Shown here piece after piece: positions 8,549 to 18,011 of a stretch of DNA of 64,000 nt. Below the pieces are notes generated by a model. That model did no database searches. It saw nothing but the letters and a program-made list of their open reading frames with translations, and was not told the DNA's origin. Source of the stretch: Corynebacterium uterequi. Lineage in GTDB: Bacteria; Actinomycetota; Actinomycetes; Mycobacteriales; Mycobacteriaceae. The position numbers and the translations under genes are program-made. The stretch's first letter is position 1. Each line of letters begins with the position of its first letter. Where the stretch lies: positions 1,736,001-1,800,000 of the forward strand of contig NZ_CP011546.1 in NCBI RefSeq assembly GCF_001021065.1, in the 5' to 3' direction.

Positions 8549-11500
8549 CTAGGCCCCGGCGCGCCGACGCACGGCACGGCGTCGCCCACGTCCCTGCGCC
8601 TTCCGCACCGTCGGCACGTCCTCTGTCGGTTCGGCTGCCGGCGCCGTCGATACTGCCGGCTGAGTCCGTTGCGGCTGGGCCGACGCGCGCCGACGCACGG
8701 CACGGCGCCGCCCACGCCCGCTAACGCGGCGCACCTCTACCCCGCCGAGGATGTCGTCGCCGTCATCCGCGGCACTGCGGGTGTCCTCACTGTCGTGCGG
8801 CTGGCGTGCCTTCGAGTCGGCGTAGTCTTCCGGTCGCGGCCGGTGGTCGGAGCGGGAGTTTCCGCGCGTACGACGCTTACGGCGCGGGGATGCTTCGAAG
8901 GCCGCTACGGCCTCCTCGTAACTGGTGGAGTCGACTTCGGCAGTCTCCTCGCGGGAGGCTTCCGACGCCTTCTCGTTCGTCGACTCCGCTTCGCGACCCG
9001 CGGATCCCCGTCCGCGGCTACCACCGCGGCGACCGCGACGTCGGCCGGGCTTGCGCGGGGCTTCGTCGTCGACGAGGACTCCAGCCACCATATCGGCGAG
9101 TTCCTTTTCCTCGTCGACGTCCCGACGAGCGGGCTGCTCGACGGGTTCGGCCGCCGGCTTCTGCGGCGCCGGAGCGGGGCTCTTCGTCCGCTCCACCGAG
9201 TGACGCTTCTCCCGCGGGGTGTCTCCGAGGCGCTCGTCTACCGGATCTTCGTGCAGGATGAGCCCTCGGCCATCGCAGTGCTCGCACTCGGTGGCGAAGG
9301 TCTCTAGCAGGCCGGTGCCCAGCCGCTTGCGCGTCATCTGAACCAGCCCCAGCGACGTCACTTCGGACACCTGGTGCCGGGTACGGTCCCGGCCCAAGGC
9401 CTCCTTGAGGCGGCGCAGCACCAGGTCTCGGTTCTCGGGCAGGACCATGTCGATGAAGTCCACGACGATCATCCCGCCGAGGTCCCGTAGCCGCATCTGG
9501 CGGACGATCTCCTCCGCGGCTTCAAGATTGTTGCGGGTCACCGTCTCCTCGAGGTTGCCCCCGGATCCGGTGAACTTTCCGGTGTTGACGTCAATGACCA
9601 CCATGGCCTCAGTGCGATCCACCACCAGGTGTCCACCGGAGGGCAGCCACACCTTACGGCTCAGCGCCTTCTGGATCTGCTCGTCGATGCGGTAATGCAC
9701 GAACGCGTCGACGTCGCCGTGAGCGGCGCGGTCAAACTCCTCCAGGCGGTCCGCCAGGTCCGGGGCGACCGACTCCACGTAGGAGCGGACGGTGTTCCAC
9801 GGGCGGCGGCCGTCGACCACGAGCGAGGTGAAGTCCTCGTTGAAGAGGTCCCGCACCACCTTGACGAGCATGTTCGGCTCTTCGTAGAGCGTGACCGGCT
9901 TGGCACCCTTGGAGCTCTTCTCCCGCTCGGCGCGGGCGGAAATGTCTTCCCACATCGAGTGCAGGCGATTGACGTCGGCGGCGATAGCCGGCTCCTCAAC
10001 GTGCTCTGCCGCGGTACGGATGATGGCACCGCCCTGTCCCGGGATGACGCGCTCCAGGATCGCCTTGAGGCGCTTACGTTCCGGTGCGGGCAGCTTGCGG
10101 GAGATGCCCGCGCTGCGGCCGTTGGGCACGTACACCAGGTACCGGCCGGCCAGGGAGATTTGCGTGGTCAGGCGCGGACCCTTATGCCCCAGCGGATCCT
10201 TCGACACCTGAACCAGGACCTGGTCTCCAGAGCGCAGGACCTGCTCCACCCGGCGGCTCTTGCCCTGGGCGCCGAACGCGCGCCAGTCGATGTCCGGGGC
10301 GTAGAGCACGCCGTTGCGCCCGGTCCCGATATCGATGAATGCAGCCTCCATGCTGGCCAGAACGTTCTGCACCCGACCGAGGTAGATGTTGCCGATCATC
10401 GAGGCTTGCTTCTCCGTGGTGACGAAGTGCTCGACCAGCATGGAATCCTCAAGGACACCTACCTGGGTGATGGAGCCGGCACCGTCGTGGCGCGGCCGTT
10501 CCCGCACCACCATCGTCCGGGTGACCGATTCCCGGCGCGCGAGGAACTCGGCCTGGGAGACGATCGGCGCCCGCTTGCGCCCGGCCTCGCGCAGTTCGCT
10601 GCGGCGGCGACGCTGGGCCTCAATGCGGGTAGACCCCTTCAGAGCCACCGGCTCGGTGATCTCGGTGACGTCCTCGGCAGGCTCGGAAAGGTCGTCCGCC
10701 AACGGCTCTTCGATGACCACATCGGCATCCAGCGCGGTGGCGTCGGCGTCGTCGATAATGTCCCCGGATGGGTTTTCCGGCGAGGGTGCCGCTGCTGCCT
10801 TGTCGGCAGTGTCCTTCTCAACCGGGTCCTTCTCGGTGGAGCGACGCGCCCGGCGGCGGCCGCGGCGACGCGGGGACTGGAACTGGGGCGCGAGGGCGGC
10901 CGTGGCGTCTTCGACGCCTTCTTCGGCCTCGTCCGTGTCGCCGTCCTGGTCGCCGGCCTGGGAAGCGTCGTCCTGGTCAGCGTCGGCCGCGGCGACGGTG
11001 TCGCCTAGCTCGGTGTCTACCGAGGCAGAGGCAACGGCGTCGGTGACGTCGTCGGTGCTGGTGACATCGTCGATCTCGTCGGCTGCGGCATCTCGCTCTG
11101 CGATCTGCTCGCTGATCTCCGCTTCTACCTTCTTTTCGAGCTGATTGATCTCGTTCGCGACGTTCTTGCGGACCCGCTCCCGCAGCTTCTTATCCTCGGT
11201 ATCCGGCCGTTCCTCGGCGGAAGGCTCACCATCGGTGGCGACGTCCGCAGCAGCGTCGGATCCTCGCTTTGCCGAGGAAGGCTTCCTCGACGACTTCTTG
11301 GCGGACTTCTTCGCCGCCTTCTTGCTGGTCTTCTTCGCCGCCTTCTTCTGCGTTTTCTTAGCCGGCTGCTCGGCCGTGGGTTCCTCGGCCGGGGCTTCCT
11401 CAGCCGAGGGTTCCTCGGCGGCTGCGTCCGCGGCCTCGTTCTTCTCGGCGTGTGCTGGCCGTTCACCTTGCGCAAGGCCGATGAGCTGGGCGATCTCCTC

Positions 11501-11695
11501 AGCCGACATGGACGACTGAGCCACCTTCTTCAATCCCAGCTCTTCGAGGGCGACCGTGATGGCCTTGGACTTCACCCCCAACTGCTTGGCCAGAACGTAG
11601 ACCCGCACCGGGGAGTCAACGCCGTCGGGGTCAACCCCGCGGAGGGCCTCGGCGAGTACGGGATCAAGTGATACAGACGAGGCACGTGGGGCCAC
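8549..11695 (-). CDS. rne: Ribonuclease E/G with N-terminal IF2_N-like domain
   Basis: An RNA-processing endonuclease of 1048 residues. Residues about 25-75 (VRVYVLAKQLGVKSKAI...) resemble the IF2_N domain of translation initiation factor 2. Long Ala/Glu/Lys-rich segments to about 390 include a Lys/Ala tract near 130-145. The S1 domain (IYLGRVQNVL...AAFIDIG) and DNase-I-like catalytic core with DVNTGKFTG and VVDFIDM follow. The zinc-link CEHCDGRG comes next, then a basic disordered tail in which GRGRRRAVRRRA occurs twice. The GTG at 11695 has AAGGAG nine bases upstream. The tail likely binds RNA or degradosome partners. Confidence 0.95.
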   Translation of the reverse strand: MAPRASSVSLDPVLAEALRGVDPDGVDSPVRVYVLAKQLGVKSKAITVALEELGLKKVAQSSMSAEEIAQLIGLAQGERPAHAEKNEAADAAAEEPSAEEAPAEEPTAEQPAKKTQKKAAKKTSKKAAKKSAKKSSRKPSSAKRGSDAAADVATDGEPSAEERPDTEDKKLRERVRKNVANEINQLEKKVEAEISEQIAERDAAADEIDDVTSTDDVTDAVASASVDTELGDTVAAADADQDDASQAGDQDGDTDEAEEGVEDATAALAPQFQSPRRRGRRRARRSTEKDPVEKDTADKAAAAPSPENPSGDIIDDADATALDADVVIEEPLADDLSEPAEDVTEITEPVALKGSTRIEAQRRRRSELREAGRKRAPIVSQAEFLARRESVTRTMVVRERPRHDGAGSITQVGVLEDSMLVEHFVTTEKQASMIGNIYLGRVQNVLASMEAAFIDIGTGRNGVLYAPDIDWRAFGAQGKSRRVEQVLRSGDQVLVQVSKDPLGHKGPRLTTQISLAGRYLVYVPNGRSAGISRKLPAPERKRLKAILERVIPGQGGAIIRTAAEHVEEPAIAADVNRLHSMWEDISARAEREKSSKGAKPVTLYEEPNMLVKVVRDLFNEDFTSLVVDGRRPWNTVRSYVESVAPDLADRLEEFDRAAHGDVDAFVHYRIDEQIQKALSRKVWLPSGGHLVVDRTEAMVVIDVNTGKFTGSGGNLEETVTRNNLEAAEEIVRQMRLRDLGGMIVVDFIDMVLPENRDLVLRRLKEALGRDRTRHQVSEVTSLGLVQMTRKRLGTGLLETFATECEHCDGRGLILHEDPVDERLGDTPREKRHSVERTKSPAPAPQKPAAEPVEQPARRDVDEEKELADMVAGVLVDDEAPRKPGRRRGRRGGSRGRGSAGREAESTNEKASEASREETAEVDSTSYEEAVAAFEASPRRKRRTRGNSRSDHRPRPEDYADSKARQPHDSEDTRSAADDGDDILGGVEVRRVSGRGRRRAVRRRASAQPQRTQPAVSTAPAAEPTEDVPTVRKAQGRGRRRAVRRRAGA
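8561..8707. repeat. Direct repeat inside the rne 3' end
   Basis: The 21-base string starting GCGCCGACGCACGG occurs at 8561-8581 and again at 8687-8707. It encodes the duplicated basic peptide RRRAVRRRA in the RNase E tail. The copies are identical at the DNA level over that span, so a recent in-frame duplication or recurrent gene conversion is likely. Confidence 0.8.
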
Positions 11696-11969
11696 GGGTT
11701 CTCCTTAGAAGAGTCGGCAAACACCGTCGCCTCGTCGAGGAAAGAACCTTCCATGGGGGACCACCGGGCGCTGGTCGCCAGCCACCGCAGCGCTGCTTGT
11801 GCGCCGCCGCTGGCAACCGCCGCCGCGCGGAGGTCAACTCGTCACGCTCATCTCTTCACGATGACGTCGGTGATGTGTAGTTGTAAAACGTCTTAAGGCG
11901 GCACGGCCGAGCATCACGCAGGCCGGTCAGCCGTCGTGTTCATTGTGTCACACGAATCGTTCAACGCGC

Positions 11970-12539
11970 CTACAGCACGTCAAGATAGCAGGTCAGCGCC
12001 CGCGTCGCGGCGGGGTGCGGGTCCTCATTGCGCAGAATGGCGGCGACGGCGGCGCCGTTAATCATGAGGAACACGACGTCGGCCGACACGTTTGTGCGTC
12101 CGGCCTGAGTGAGCACGGCCCGCACGTCGGCTAGCGCTTCCTTAAGAACCTGGGACCACGCCTTGCGGAATTCCTCGGACTCGCGGGCGCAGTCCATGCC
12201 AATCTTGACCCAGCCGGCGAGCAGCGTAGCCGCCTCTGGGGCGCAGGTCTCCAGCAACAGTTCGATGAGCAGAGGGGTATCGCCCGGGATGATCTCGCGC
12301 AGTTTCCGCGCGTAGTCGGAGCGCCGCTGGGCGACGGTAGCGATAGCCTGGACCACCAGCTCGTCTCGGGAGTGGAAGTAGTAACCCACGGAGCCGACGG
12401 GAACGTTCGCACGCGCCGCCACTTGACGGTGGGTAACCCCTGGCAGGCCGTGGAGGAACATTAGGTCGATGGCGGCATCAAGGATTCCAGCCTTCTTTTC
12501 AACGCCTCGGCTCTGCTTAGACCGGCTCTTCATGGTCAC
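11970..12539 (-). CDS. TetR family transcriptional regulator
   Basis: A 189-residue DNA-binding repressor type. The N-terminal helix-turn-helix spans about residues 18-62 (AAIDLMFLHGLPGVTHRQVAARANVPVGSVGYYFHSRDEL), followed by an all-helical ligand domain. Ligand and targets are unknown. The gene is alone between rne and ndk on the same strand. Its upstream region (12540-12725) contains a spaced inverted repeat TTAGCC/GGCTAA at 12594-12599 and 12614-12619, which is a weak candidate for autoregulation. The start ATG at 12539 gives a basic N-terminal arm (KSRSKQSRG). Confidence 0.9.
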   Translation of the reverse strand: MTMKSRSKQSRGVEKKAGILDAAIDLMFLHGLPGVTHRQVAARANVPVGSVGYYFHSRDELVVQAIATVAQRRSDYARKLREIIPGDTPLLIELLLETCAPEAATLLAGWVKIGMDCARESEEFRKAWSQVLKEALADVRAVLTQAGRTNVSADVVFLMINGAAVAAILRNEDPHPAATRALTCYLDVL

Positions 12540-12680
12540 TGCAGCACCTCCATCTCCTCGTAAACTGCACCAGGCTTCGCAACCCGATTTCCATTAGCCA
12601 TATTGCATGTTCCGGCTAAGACACTACCTTCCACATGCACTAACACATAATTTCAACGCCATTAACCTGAGAGTCAGCTA

Positions 12681-12712
12681 AGGGCCCTATCCCCTAGCGA
12701 GGATAGGGCCCT
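12681..12712 (-). terminator. Terminator of ndk
   Basis: A perfect 12-bp stem (AGGGCCCTATCC at 12681-12692 and GGATAGGGCCCT at 12701-12712) with an 8-base loop lies 14 bp past the ndk stop. The sequence following on the minus strand has no long U-tract. Confidence 0.8.
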
Positions 12713-12725
12713 GTGAACTGGCCTT

Positions 12726-13139
12726 TTAGAGGTTCGGGAACCAGATCGCGATCTCGCGATCAGCCGATTCTGGGGAGTCCGATCCGTGGACCACGTTGTG
12801 TGAAACCTCCAGCGCGAAATCGCCGCGAATCGTTCCCGGGGTGGCCTTCGCCACCGGGTCGGTGCCGCCGGCAAGCTGGCGCCACGCCTCGATCGCGCGA
12901 GGGCCTTCCACGACGCCGGCCACCAGCGGGCCCGACGTGATGAAGTCCACGAGTTCGCCGAAGAACGGCTTCTCCACGTGCTCTGCGTAGTGCTTCTCTG
13001 CGGTCTCGCGGTCGGCCACGCGCAGGTCCATCGCGACCAGGGTCAGGCCCTTGCGCTCGATGCGGGAGATGATCTCACCGATGTGGCCGTGGGCGACGCC
13101 ATCCGGCTTGATGAGGATGAGGGTGCGTTGAGTTGTCAT
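12726..13139 (-). CDS. ndk: Nucleoside diphosphate kinase
   Basis: Ndk transfers the gamma-phosphate between nucleoside triphosphates and diphosphates, balancing NTP pools. The protein has 137 residues. The start is [15 protein letters not shown], and the catalytic histidine is in [12 protein letters not shown] near residue 116. All the usual conserved blocks are present. The ATG at 13139 is preferred over the open frame to 13217, because the upstream codons do not match the family. The gene is transcribed away from the neighbouring LacI gene, and the two start within 70 bp of each other. Confidence 0.98.
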   Translation of the reverse strand: MTTQRTLILIKPDGVAHGHIGEIISRIERKGLTLVAMDLRVADRETAEKHYAEHVEKPFFGELVDFITSGPLVAGVVEGPRAIEAWRQLAGGTDPVAKATPGTIRGDFALEVSHNVVHGSDSPESADREIAIWFPNL

Positions 13140-13208
13140 GCTGTCACGGTACCAAAGCAATAGGATTGAATCTCTGCCAAAAACCTCAACCCCACCGGGA
13201 AGGCAACG

Positions 13209-14234
13209 ATGCCACACGACCGCCCACCTCAGACGGCCACCATCATTGACGTGGCCAGGTTGGCTGGCGTGTCAAAATCCACCGTGTCTCGGGTGATCCG
13301 CGACCAGGAAAAGGTCGCCCCCCTCACCCGCGAGAAGGTGCTGGCAGCAGCCCGGGAGCTGCATTACACCCCCGACCAGTGGGCCCGGCGGCTGCGCCAG
13401 GGCCCGGCACCCTCCATCGGGCTGGTGATTAGCACCGTCGACATCCCGATTTTTGCCAAGCTCAACCGCTACTTGCACGAAAAGCTCCGCGACCGGGGCT
13501 ACCACGTCGTGCAAGAGATGGTGCTTGAGTACGACGAATCCCTCATCCGCTCGCAGATCGACAACGTCCAAGGCCTCCACGCCTCCGGGATCATCCTGGC
13601 CGTGGGATCCATGCCGGACGAGCTGTTGTTGACCTACTCCTCGCGGGTGCCGCTGCTTTACTTAGGCGCCCCTACACCGGAGCTACCCATCGAGAACATC
13701 GCCTGGGACTCGAAGTCCGATGGTCGCCTCATCGTCGATCACCTTTACGAGATGGGGCACCGGCATATCGTCATTCAAACGGAGCAGAAGAGTCACAGCC
13801 GCGGAACCTGGGCGCGGACGACGGCCGCCTACGTGCATTCGCAAACCCTAGGCATGACCGCGTCGCTCGTGGACGTCTTCGACATCGACGACGTCGACAC
13901 CCACGTTCGTTCAGTGCTTCGCCAAGGGGCTACGGCCGTGGTGTGCGCCTACGATAGCTGGCTCTTCGAGACGTGGCGGGCGGCGAAGCGCTGCGGCCTG
14001 CGTGTGCCGGAGGATCTCTCGCTCGTCGGCTCTGATGGGGTGGCCGACGGGCTAGATCTCCTCGGCGCCACCACCGTTCGCCACCCGGTAGATCAGCTGG
14101 CCACGCTGGCCGCTAACCGTATCGTCGAGTTGGTCGAAAACCCCGACCTTCGGCGCGGCCCGGCCCAACAGCTCTACCTGCCGGGCGAGCTCCTGGAAGG
14201 CAGCGTCCGCCGGCTGCCTCCCGCTACGCCCTGA
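13209..14234 (+). CDS. LacI family transcriptional regulator of the Ugp-like operon (inferred)
   Basis: A 341-residue LacI/GalR regulator. The helix-turn-helix is at about 15-40 ([19 protein letters not shown]) with a hinge helix near 57-66 (WARRLRQG). A periplasmic-binding-protein-like ligand domain follows. It converges with the last gene of the HAD/ugp-like/2H operon, the two coding ends overlapping by 11 bp. The only typical LacI palindrome seen nearby, at 19799-19812, lies before the first gene of that operon. It is therefore the obvious candidate regulator. The inducer is unknown, probably the imported compound or a breakdown product. Confidence 0.93.
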   Translation: MPHDRPPQTATIIDVARLAGVSKSTVSRVIRDQEKVAPLTREKVLAAARELHYTPDQWARRLRQGPAPSIGLVISTVDIPIFAKLNRYLHEKLRDRGYHVVQEMVLEYDESLIRSQIDNVQGLHASGIILAVGSMPDELLLTYSSRVPLLYLGAPTPELPIENIAWDSKSDGRLIVDHLYEMGHRHIVIQTEQKSHSRGTWARTTAAYVHSQTLGMTASLVDVFDIDDVDTHVRSVLRQGATAVVCAYDSWLFETWRAAKRCGLRVPEDLSLVGSDGVADGLDLLGATTVRHPVDQLATLAANRIVELVENPDLRRGPAQQLYLPGELLEGSVRRLPPATP

Positions 14235-14934
14235 AGTGCAGAATCGGCGCGAAGGACAGCATGTCGTTGAAGGCGCAGAACGCCACCGGCTCCAATTCGG
14301 TGGCGCCCGCCTGCCTCACCCACTGCGAATAGCGCTGCTCCAGCAGCTCGGACTGTTCCCGCGACTCCTGCGTCATCCGGGTCAGCCGGTATCCCAGCGA
14401 AGTATGAAAGCGATACTCCCCTAGCACCGGAGCCGGAAAACCGAACGCTGCCGCGACCTCGGTACGAAACCGGTGCAACTCGGCGGCGTCGGCCGCCGTC
14501 GCCGGTACCTGCTCAATCGTCAGCGACTGGTGCAGCGGGTACACCCCCTTCGGGATCATCGTGACGTGCTGCGGCGCACGGATGTCGGCCACGACCAGGC
14601 GTTGACGCAACTGCTGCACCGTCTCCGTGAAGGGTTGATCGACGTCGATACCTTCCGGCCACAGCTCGCGTTGATTGAGGTAGCTGGGATCCTTTAGCCC
14701 CGGGAAGACGGTCATGTGCATACTCGACAGGGGCAAGAGCCCGAAGTCCGGGGCGCAGCCCTCGGCGTGAATGTCGTCAAGGATACGGCCGCAGACCTCG
14801 TACAGCGGACTATCGGCGACGAGGTAGCTAATGAGCGTCGAACCGCGATGGCGCAGCGCCCGGCCACGAGTGTCGAACTTCTCCCAGGTGAACGGGTTAT
14901 TTACCCAGCGTGTCGGGGTGTTATTAGTGGTCAT
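14224..14934 (-). CDS. 2H phosphoesterase family protein (DUF1868-like)
   Basis: A 236-residue protein with two His-x-Thr/Ser motifs, HMTVF near residue 73 and HTSLGY near residue 180. These are the paired catalytic signatures of the 2H phosphoesterase superfamily (LigT, cyclic phosphodiesterases). Overall sequence resembles the DUF1868 branch. Members hydrolyse cyclic or 2'-5' phosphodiesters. It is the last gene of the operon and begins 3 bp after the binding-protein stop, so translation is likely coupled. No signal peptide is seen, so it should act in the cytosol on an imported phosphodiester; that role is inferred from context. Confidence 0.8.
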   Translation of the reverse strand: MTTNNTPTRWVNNPFTWEKFDTRGRALRHRGSTLISYLVADSPLYEVCGRILDDIHAEGCAPDFGLLPLSSMHMTVFPGLKDPSYLNQRELWPEGIDVDQPFTETVQQLRQRLVVADIRAPQHVTMIPKGVYPLHQSLTIEQVPATAADAAELHRFRTEVAAAFGFPAPVLGEYRFHTSLGYRLTRMTQESREQSELLEQRYSQWVRQAGATELEPVAFCAFNDMLSFAPILHFRA

Positions 14935-14937
14935 GGG

Positions 14938-16272
14938 TTAGGCACCAGCCCGTTCGATGTAGGAAGCGACGGATTGATCGGCGGACACCTGTGCGGCGTC
15001 CAGCGCGCGAGCGGCATCGGCGCCGTTGGCGATATCGGTCATGGCGGTTTGGTAGCTGTTCCGGGCGTCATTGAGGGCGCCGGACTTGCATCCGGCGGTG
15101 ACCGTGGACACCGGGGTGGTGGCCAACTGATCGAGCAGGGCCTGCTGTTGCGGGGTCACGTCGGTCAGCCCCGCGAGAGCCGACCGGGTAGTGGGCAGAT
15201 AGCCGGTCTCGGTGAAGATCTTCTGCTGGGCGGCGTCGGAGCCGATGAACTTCATAAACTCCCACGCAGCCTGCTGGACCTCCTCAGAGTGGCCTTCCTT
15301 GATTGCCCACAGGGAATTGCCACCCGGAACCGCGCCGGCAGAGTCTGTTGAGCGCGGCAGCGGAAGAATAGACCAATCGAACCCCAAATCGGCACCCGCC
15401 AGGTTGCCGTATCCCCCGGAGGAGTTCATTTGCATGGCGGCCTCCTCGGCCTGGAACGCGCCGGTGGCCGCGGCGCTGTCCGTGCCCGGGTTGTGCAGGG
15501 CACCGGAGGCGAACATGGCGCCGAACTGCTGCCACGTGTCCACGAGGGCGTCGTTGGTGAGGTTAAAGGAGCGAGCTTGCTCCGCGGTGGTGCCGTTTTC
15601 CGGGGTGCAGTGAAGCTCTCCGAGCATGGCGTTGGATTGCTCGACGTACCAGCCGGAATGGTGGAAAGTCAGACCGGCTTTCCCGGTCTTGTCCTTGATG
15701 GTCGTGGCGGCGTCGATGAGGCCTTGCACGGTACCCAGGCTGTCTTTGTTCACTCCGGCCTCGGCGAGGAGGTCGTTGTTGACATACAACGCCGGCTGAG
15801 ACACCATCGCCGGCATTGAGTACACCTTGTCCTCAAAGGAGTAGTAGTTCTTGACCAGGGGAAGCAGCTGCTCGAAATCGTAGCTGCCGTCTTTTTCCGC
15901 TAGCTCGTAGGCGGGCACCGCGATGCCGGAATCGTGCAGGTAGGCGGTTTGCACATCGGAGGCCTGCAGGATGGCTGGGAGATCGCCCGTTTGGACGGAG
16001 GCGATGAACTTCGAGATCGCGTCGCCGTAGTTGCCCTGGTAGGAGGCGGTGACCTCGATCTGTCCCTCGTGGGATTTGTTGAACTCGTCGACGAGCCCCT
16101 GGAGGGTTTCTCCAGCCGCGCCGGAGGAGGAGTGCCAGAAGTTGACGACGATCTCACCGTCGGCATTGGTTTCCGTGCCGCCGTCGTTTCCGCAGGCGAC
16201 GAGACCGGTGGCGCTGATGCCGACAGCGGCGATGAGGGCGGCGATTCTTGAGGTAGTGCAGGGAGAAGACAT
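14938..16272 (-). CDS. ABC importer substrate-binding lipoprotein (UgpB-like)
   Basis: A 444-residue extracellular solute-binding protein of the family 1/UgpB type. The lipobox is GLVAC with Cys27, so the mature protein is anchored outside the membrane. The segment VNFWHSSSGAAGETLQGLVDEF is typical of carbohydrate and glycerol-phosphate binding proteins. Its ATG overlaps the stop of the upstream permease gene by one base (TAATG), and the 2H phosphoesterase gene starts 3 bp downstream. Glycerol-3-phosphate or a glycerophosphodiester is a reasonable guess, but sugars cannot be excluded. Confidence 0.9.
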   Translation of the reverse strand: MSSPCTTSRIAALIAAVGISATGLVACGNDGGTETNADGEIVVNFWHSSSGAAGETLQGLVDEFNKSHEGQIEVTASYQGNYGDAISKFIASVQTGDLPAILQASDVQTAYLHDSGIAVPAYELAEKDGSYDFEQLLPLVKNYYSFEDKVYSMPAMVSQPALYVNNDLLAEAGVNKDSLGTVQGLIDAATTIKDKTGKAGLTFHHSGWYVEQSNAMLGELHCTPENGTTAEQARSFNLTNDALVDTWQQFGAMFASGALHNPGTDSAAATGAFQAEEAAMQMNSSGGYGNLAGADLGFDWSILPLPRSTDSAGAVPGGNSLWAIKEGHSEEVQQAAWEFMKFIGSDAAQQKIFTETGYLPTTRSALAGLTDVTPQQQALLDQLATTPVSTVTAGCKSGALNDARNSYQTAMTDIANGADAARALDAAQVSADQSVASYIERAGA

Positions 16273-17102
16273 TACTTAACAGCTCCATCTGTAAGTCCTC
16301 GGGTCAGGTACTTTTGCCCGAAGATGACGAGAAGAATGGTGGGGATGACGGCCAGGATGAGGCCCGCGAGGACCAGGCCTTGGTCGACGGCGGCCTCATC
16401 GGCCAGCGCCTTAATGCCCGGCTGGATGGTGCGAACTGAGGGCGTTTCGGTGATGAGCAACGGCCACATGTAGCCGTTCCAGGCGGCGATGGCCGAGGTG
16501 ACCAGTGCGGTCATGCACACCGACCGGTTGAGTGGGATGAGGAAGGTGAACAGGAAGCGTAGAGGTCCGACGCCTTCCAGCCGTACCGCTTCCCAGATTT
16601 CCTTCGGGAACTGGGAGAAGGCCTGGTAGAAGAGGAAGACGGTGAAGCTCGACGCCAGGTAGGGCAAGAAGATGCCGACCACCGAGTCGTAGAAGCCGAG
16701 GTCGCGCACGGTGAGATAGTTACCGATGATGGCCACCTCGGAAGGGATCATCATGGGGATGAGGAAGATAATCAACCACTTGCGCGCACCGCGGACGCGG
16801 CCGAATACTAAGGCGTAGGCGGCCAGGACAGCGGTGAGGAATTGTCCCGCAGTCTGGCAGATGGTGACGATCACCGAGTTGATGAGCTGGTTGCCGATAT
16901 TCGACTGCTTCCACGCCGTCGGATAGTTGGCCAACACGAGGTCGCCGAAGAAGAGGGTGTGGACGCCGCCTTGAATGTCGGCCGTGGATCGGAACGATCC
17001 CACGAGCGCGTAAACGACGGGAAAAACGATGAAGATGGCTGCGATGGTCAACCACACATAGAGGATGACGGTGGTCACCGGTGAGCGAAATTGCGTATTC
17101 AT
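16272..17102 (-). CDS. ABC importer permease (UgpE-like)
   Basis: A 276-residue inner-membrane permease with six predicted hydrophobic segments. The EAA loop is near residues 186-200 (EAVRLEGVGPLRFLFTFLIP), which contacts the ATPase. It belongs to the MalG/UgpE branch. It lies 15 bp after the UgpA-like gene and overlaps the binding-protein gene by one base. The EAA motif is complete, so the subunit looks functional. Confidence 0.9.
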   Translation of the reverse strand: MNTQFRSPVTTVILYVWLTIAAIFIVFPVVYALVGSFRSTADIQGGVHTLFFGDLVLANYPTAWKQSNIGNQLINSVIVTICQTAGQFLTAVLAAYALVFGRVRGARKWLIIFLIPMMIPSEVAIIGNYLTVRDLGFYDSVVGIFLPYLASSFTVFLFYQAFSQFPKEIWEAVRLEGVGPLRFLFTFLIPLNRSVCMTALVTSAIAAWNGYMWPLLITETPSVRTIQPGIKALADEAAVDQGLVLAGLILAVIPTILLVIFGQKYLTRGLTDGAVK

Positions 17103-17117
17103 GGGTGAGATGTCCTT

Positions 17118-18011
17118 TTACTGCCGCTTCGACAACCGGAACTGCACGAGGGTGAGCACCAGGATCATGATGAACAGCACCATGCCGCGCGCGGACGCCG
17201 CCGCGAAGTTCGCGGTTCCGCCGCCGAACGCCAGGTCGTAGATGTCGAGCACCAATGTTCGGGTGGCGTTTCCCGGCCCGCCGGCGGTAAGAACCTGAAA
17301 CACTGTGAATTCCCGCATAGCCTGCATCGACTGCGTTACTGCTAGCACCAGCAACATGGGGGCGATCCCCGGGATGATGATGTGGCGCACGTAGCGCCCG
17401 CCGGTGCATCCGTCGAGGTTGGCGGCCTCGACGACGTCGTGGGAAATGCCATCAATGGCCACGAGCATGAGCAGGATGACAAACGAGATGCCAATCCACA
17501 CGTCCACGATGATGACGGAGATCAGCGCGATCCGCGGGCTCGTCAACCAGCCCACGTCGCCGAAGCCAAGGCCTCGCGCAACCTGGTCGAATAGCCCCAC
17601 CGCCGGGGCGTACATCGAGCGGTAGACGAGGGTGCCGACGGCCGTGGAGACCGCCATGGGGACCAGCACCACCGCCCGCATCCAGGCGGTTCCTCGCAGC
17701 CGGTAGGACAACGGGAGCGCCACCGCGAGGCCAACCGCCAGCTTGAGGGTGACGGTCACGGCCGTGAAGATGAGGGTTCGCGACAGCGTCGCCAGGAAGT
17801 TCGGGTCCGCGAGCATGTCCAGATAATTGTCCACCCCGGCAAAGCCCGACGGCCGGCCGAAGAGATCGACCGAGGTAAAGGACAGATACAGCGCGCGCAG
17901 GAAGGGGAAGAACTCAAAGACGCAAAAAAGAAGGAGCGTCGGAAAAAGGAACAGATAGGCCCACGGGGCTGTCTTCTCCCGAGGTGGTTTCATGGCTGCT
18001 GCGACACTCAT
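17118..18011 (-). CDS. ABC importer permease (UgpA-like)
   Basis: A 297-residue membrane permease of the MalF/UgpA branch with six hydrophobic segments. The EAA loop reads VEAANLDGCTGGRYVRHIIIPGI near the last third. It starts with ATG overlapping the stop of the ATPase gene by four bases (ATGA), which points to translational coupling. With the UgpE-like subunit it forms the transmembrane channel of the importer. Confidence 0.9.
   Translation of the reverse strand: MSVAAAMKPPREKTAPWAYLFLFPTLLLFCVFEFFPFLRALYLSFTSVDLFGRPSGFAGVDNYLDMLADPNFLATLSRTLIFTAVTVTLKLAVGLAVALPLSYRLRGTAWMRAVVLVPMAVSTAVGTLVYRSMYAPAVGLFDQVARGLGFGDVGWLTSPRIALISVIIVDVWIGISFVILLMLVAIDGISHDVVEAANLDGCTGGRYVRHIIIPGIAPMLLVLAVTQSMQAMREFTVFQVLTAGGPGNATRTLVLDIYDLAFGGGTANFAAASARGMVLFIMILVLTLVQFRLSKRQ

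Noticed and set aside
12594..12619. Spaced inverted repeat TTAGCC/GGCTAA upstream of the TetR gene
   Set aside because: Only six paired bases on each side with no inner symmetry; too weak to list as an operator, mentioned only under the gene.
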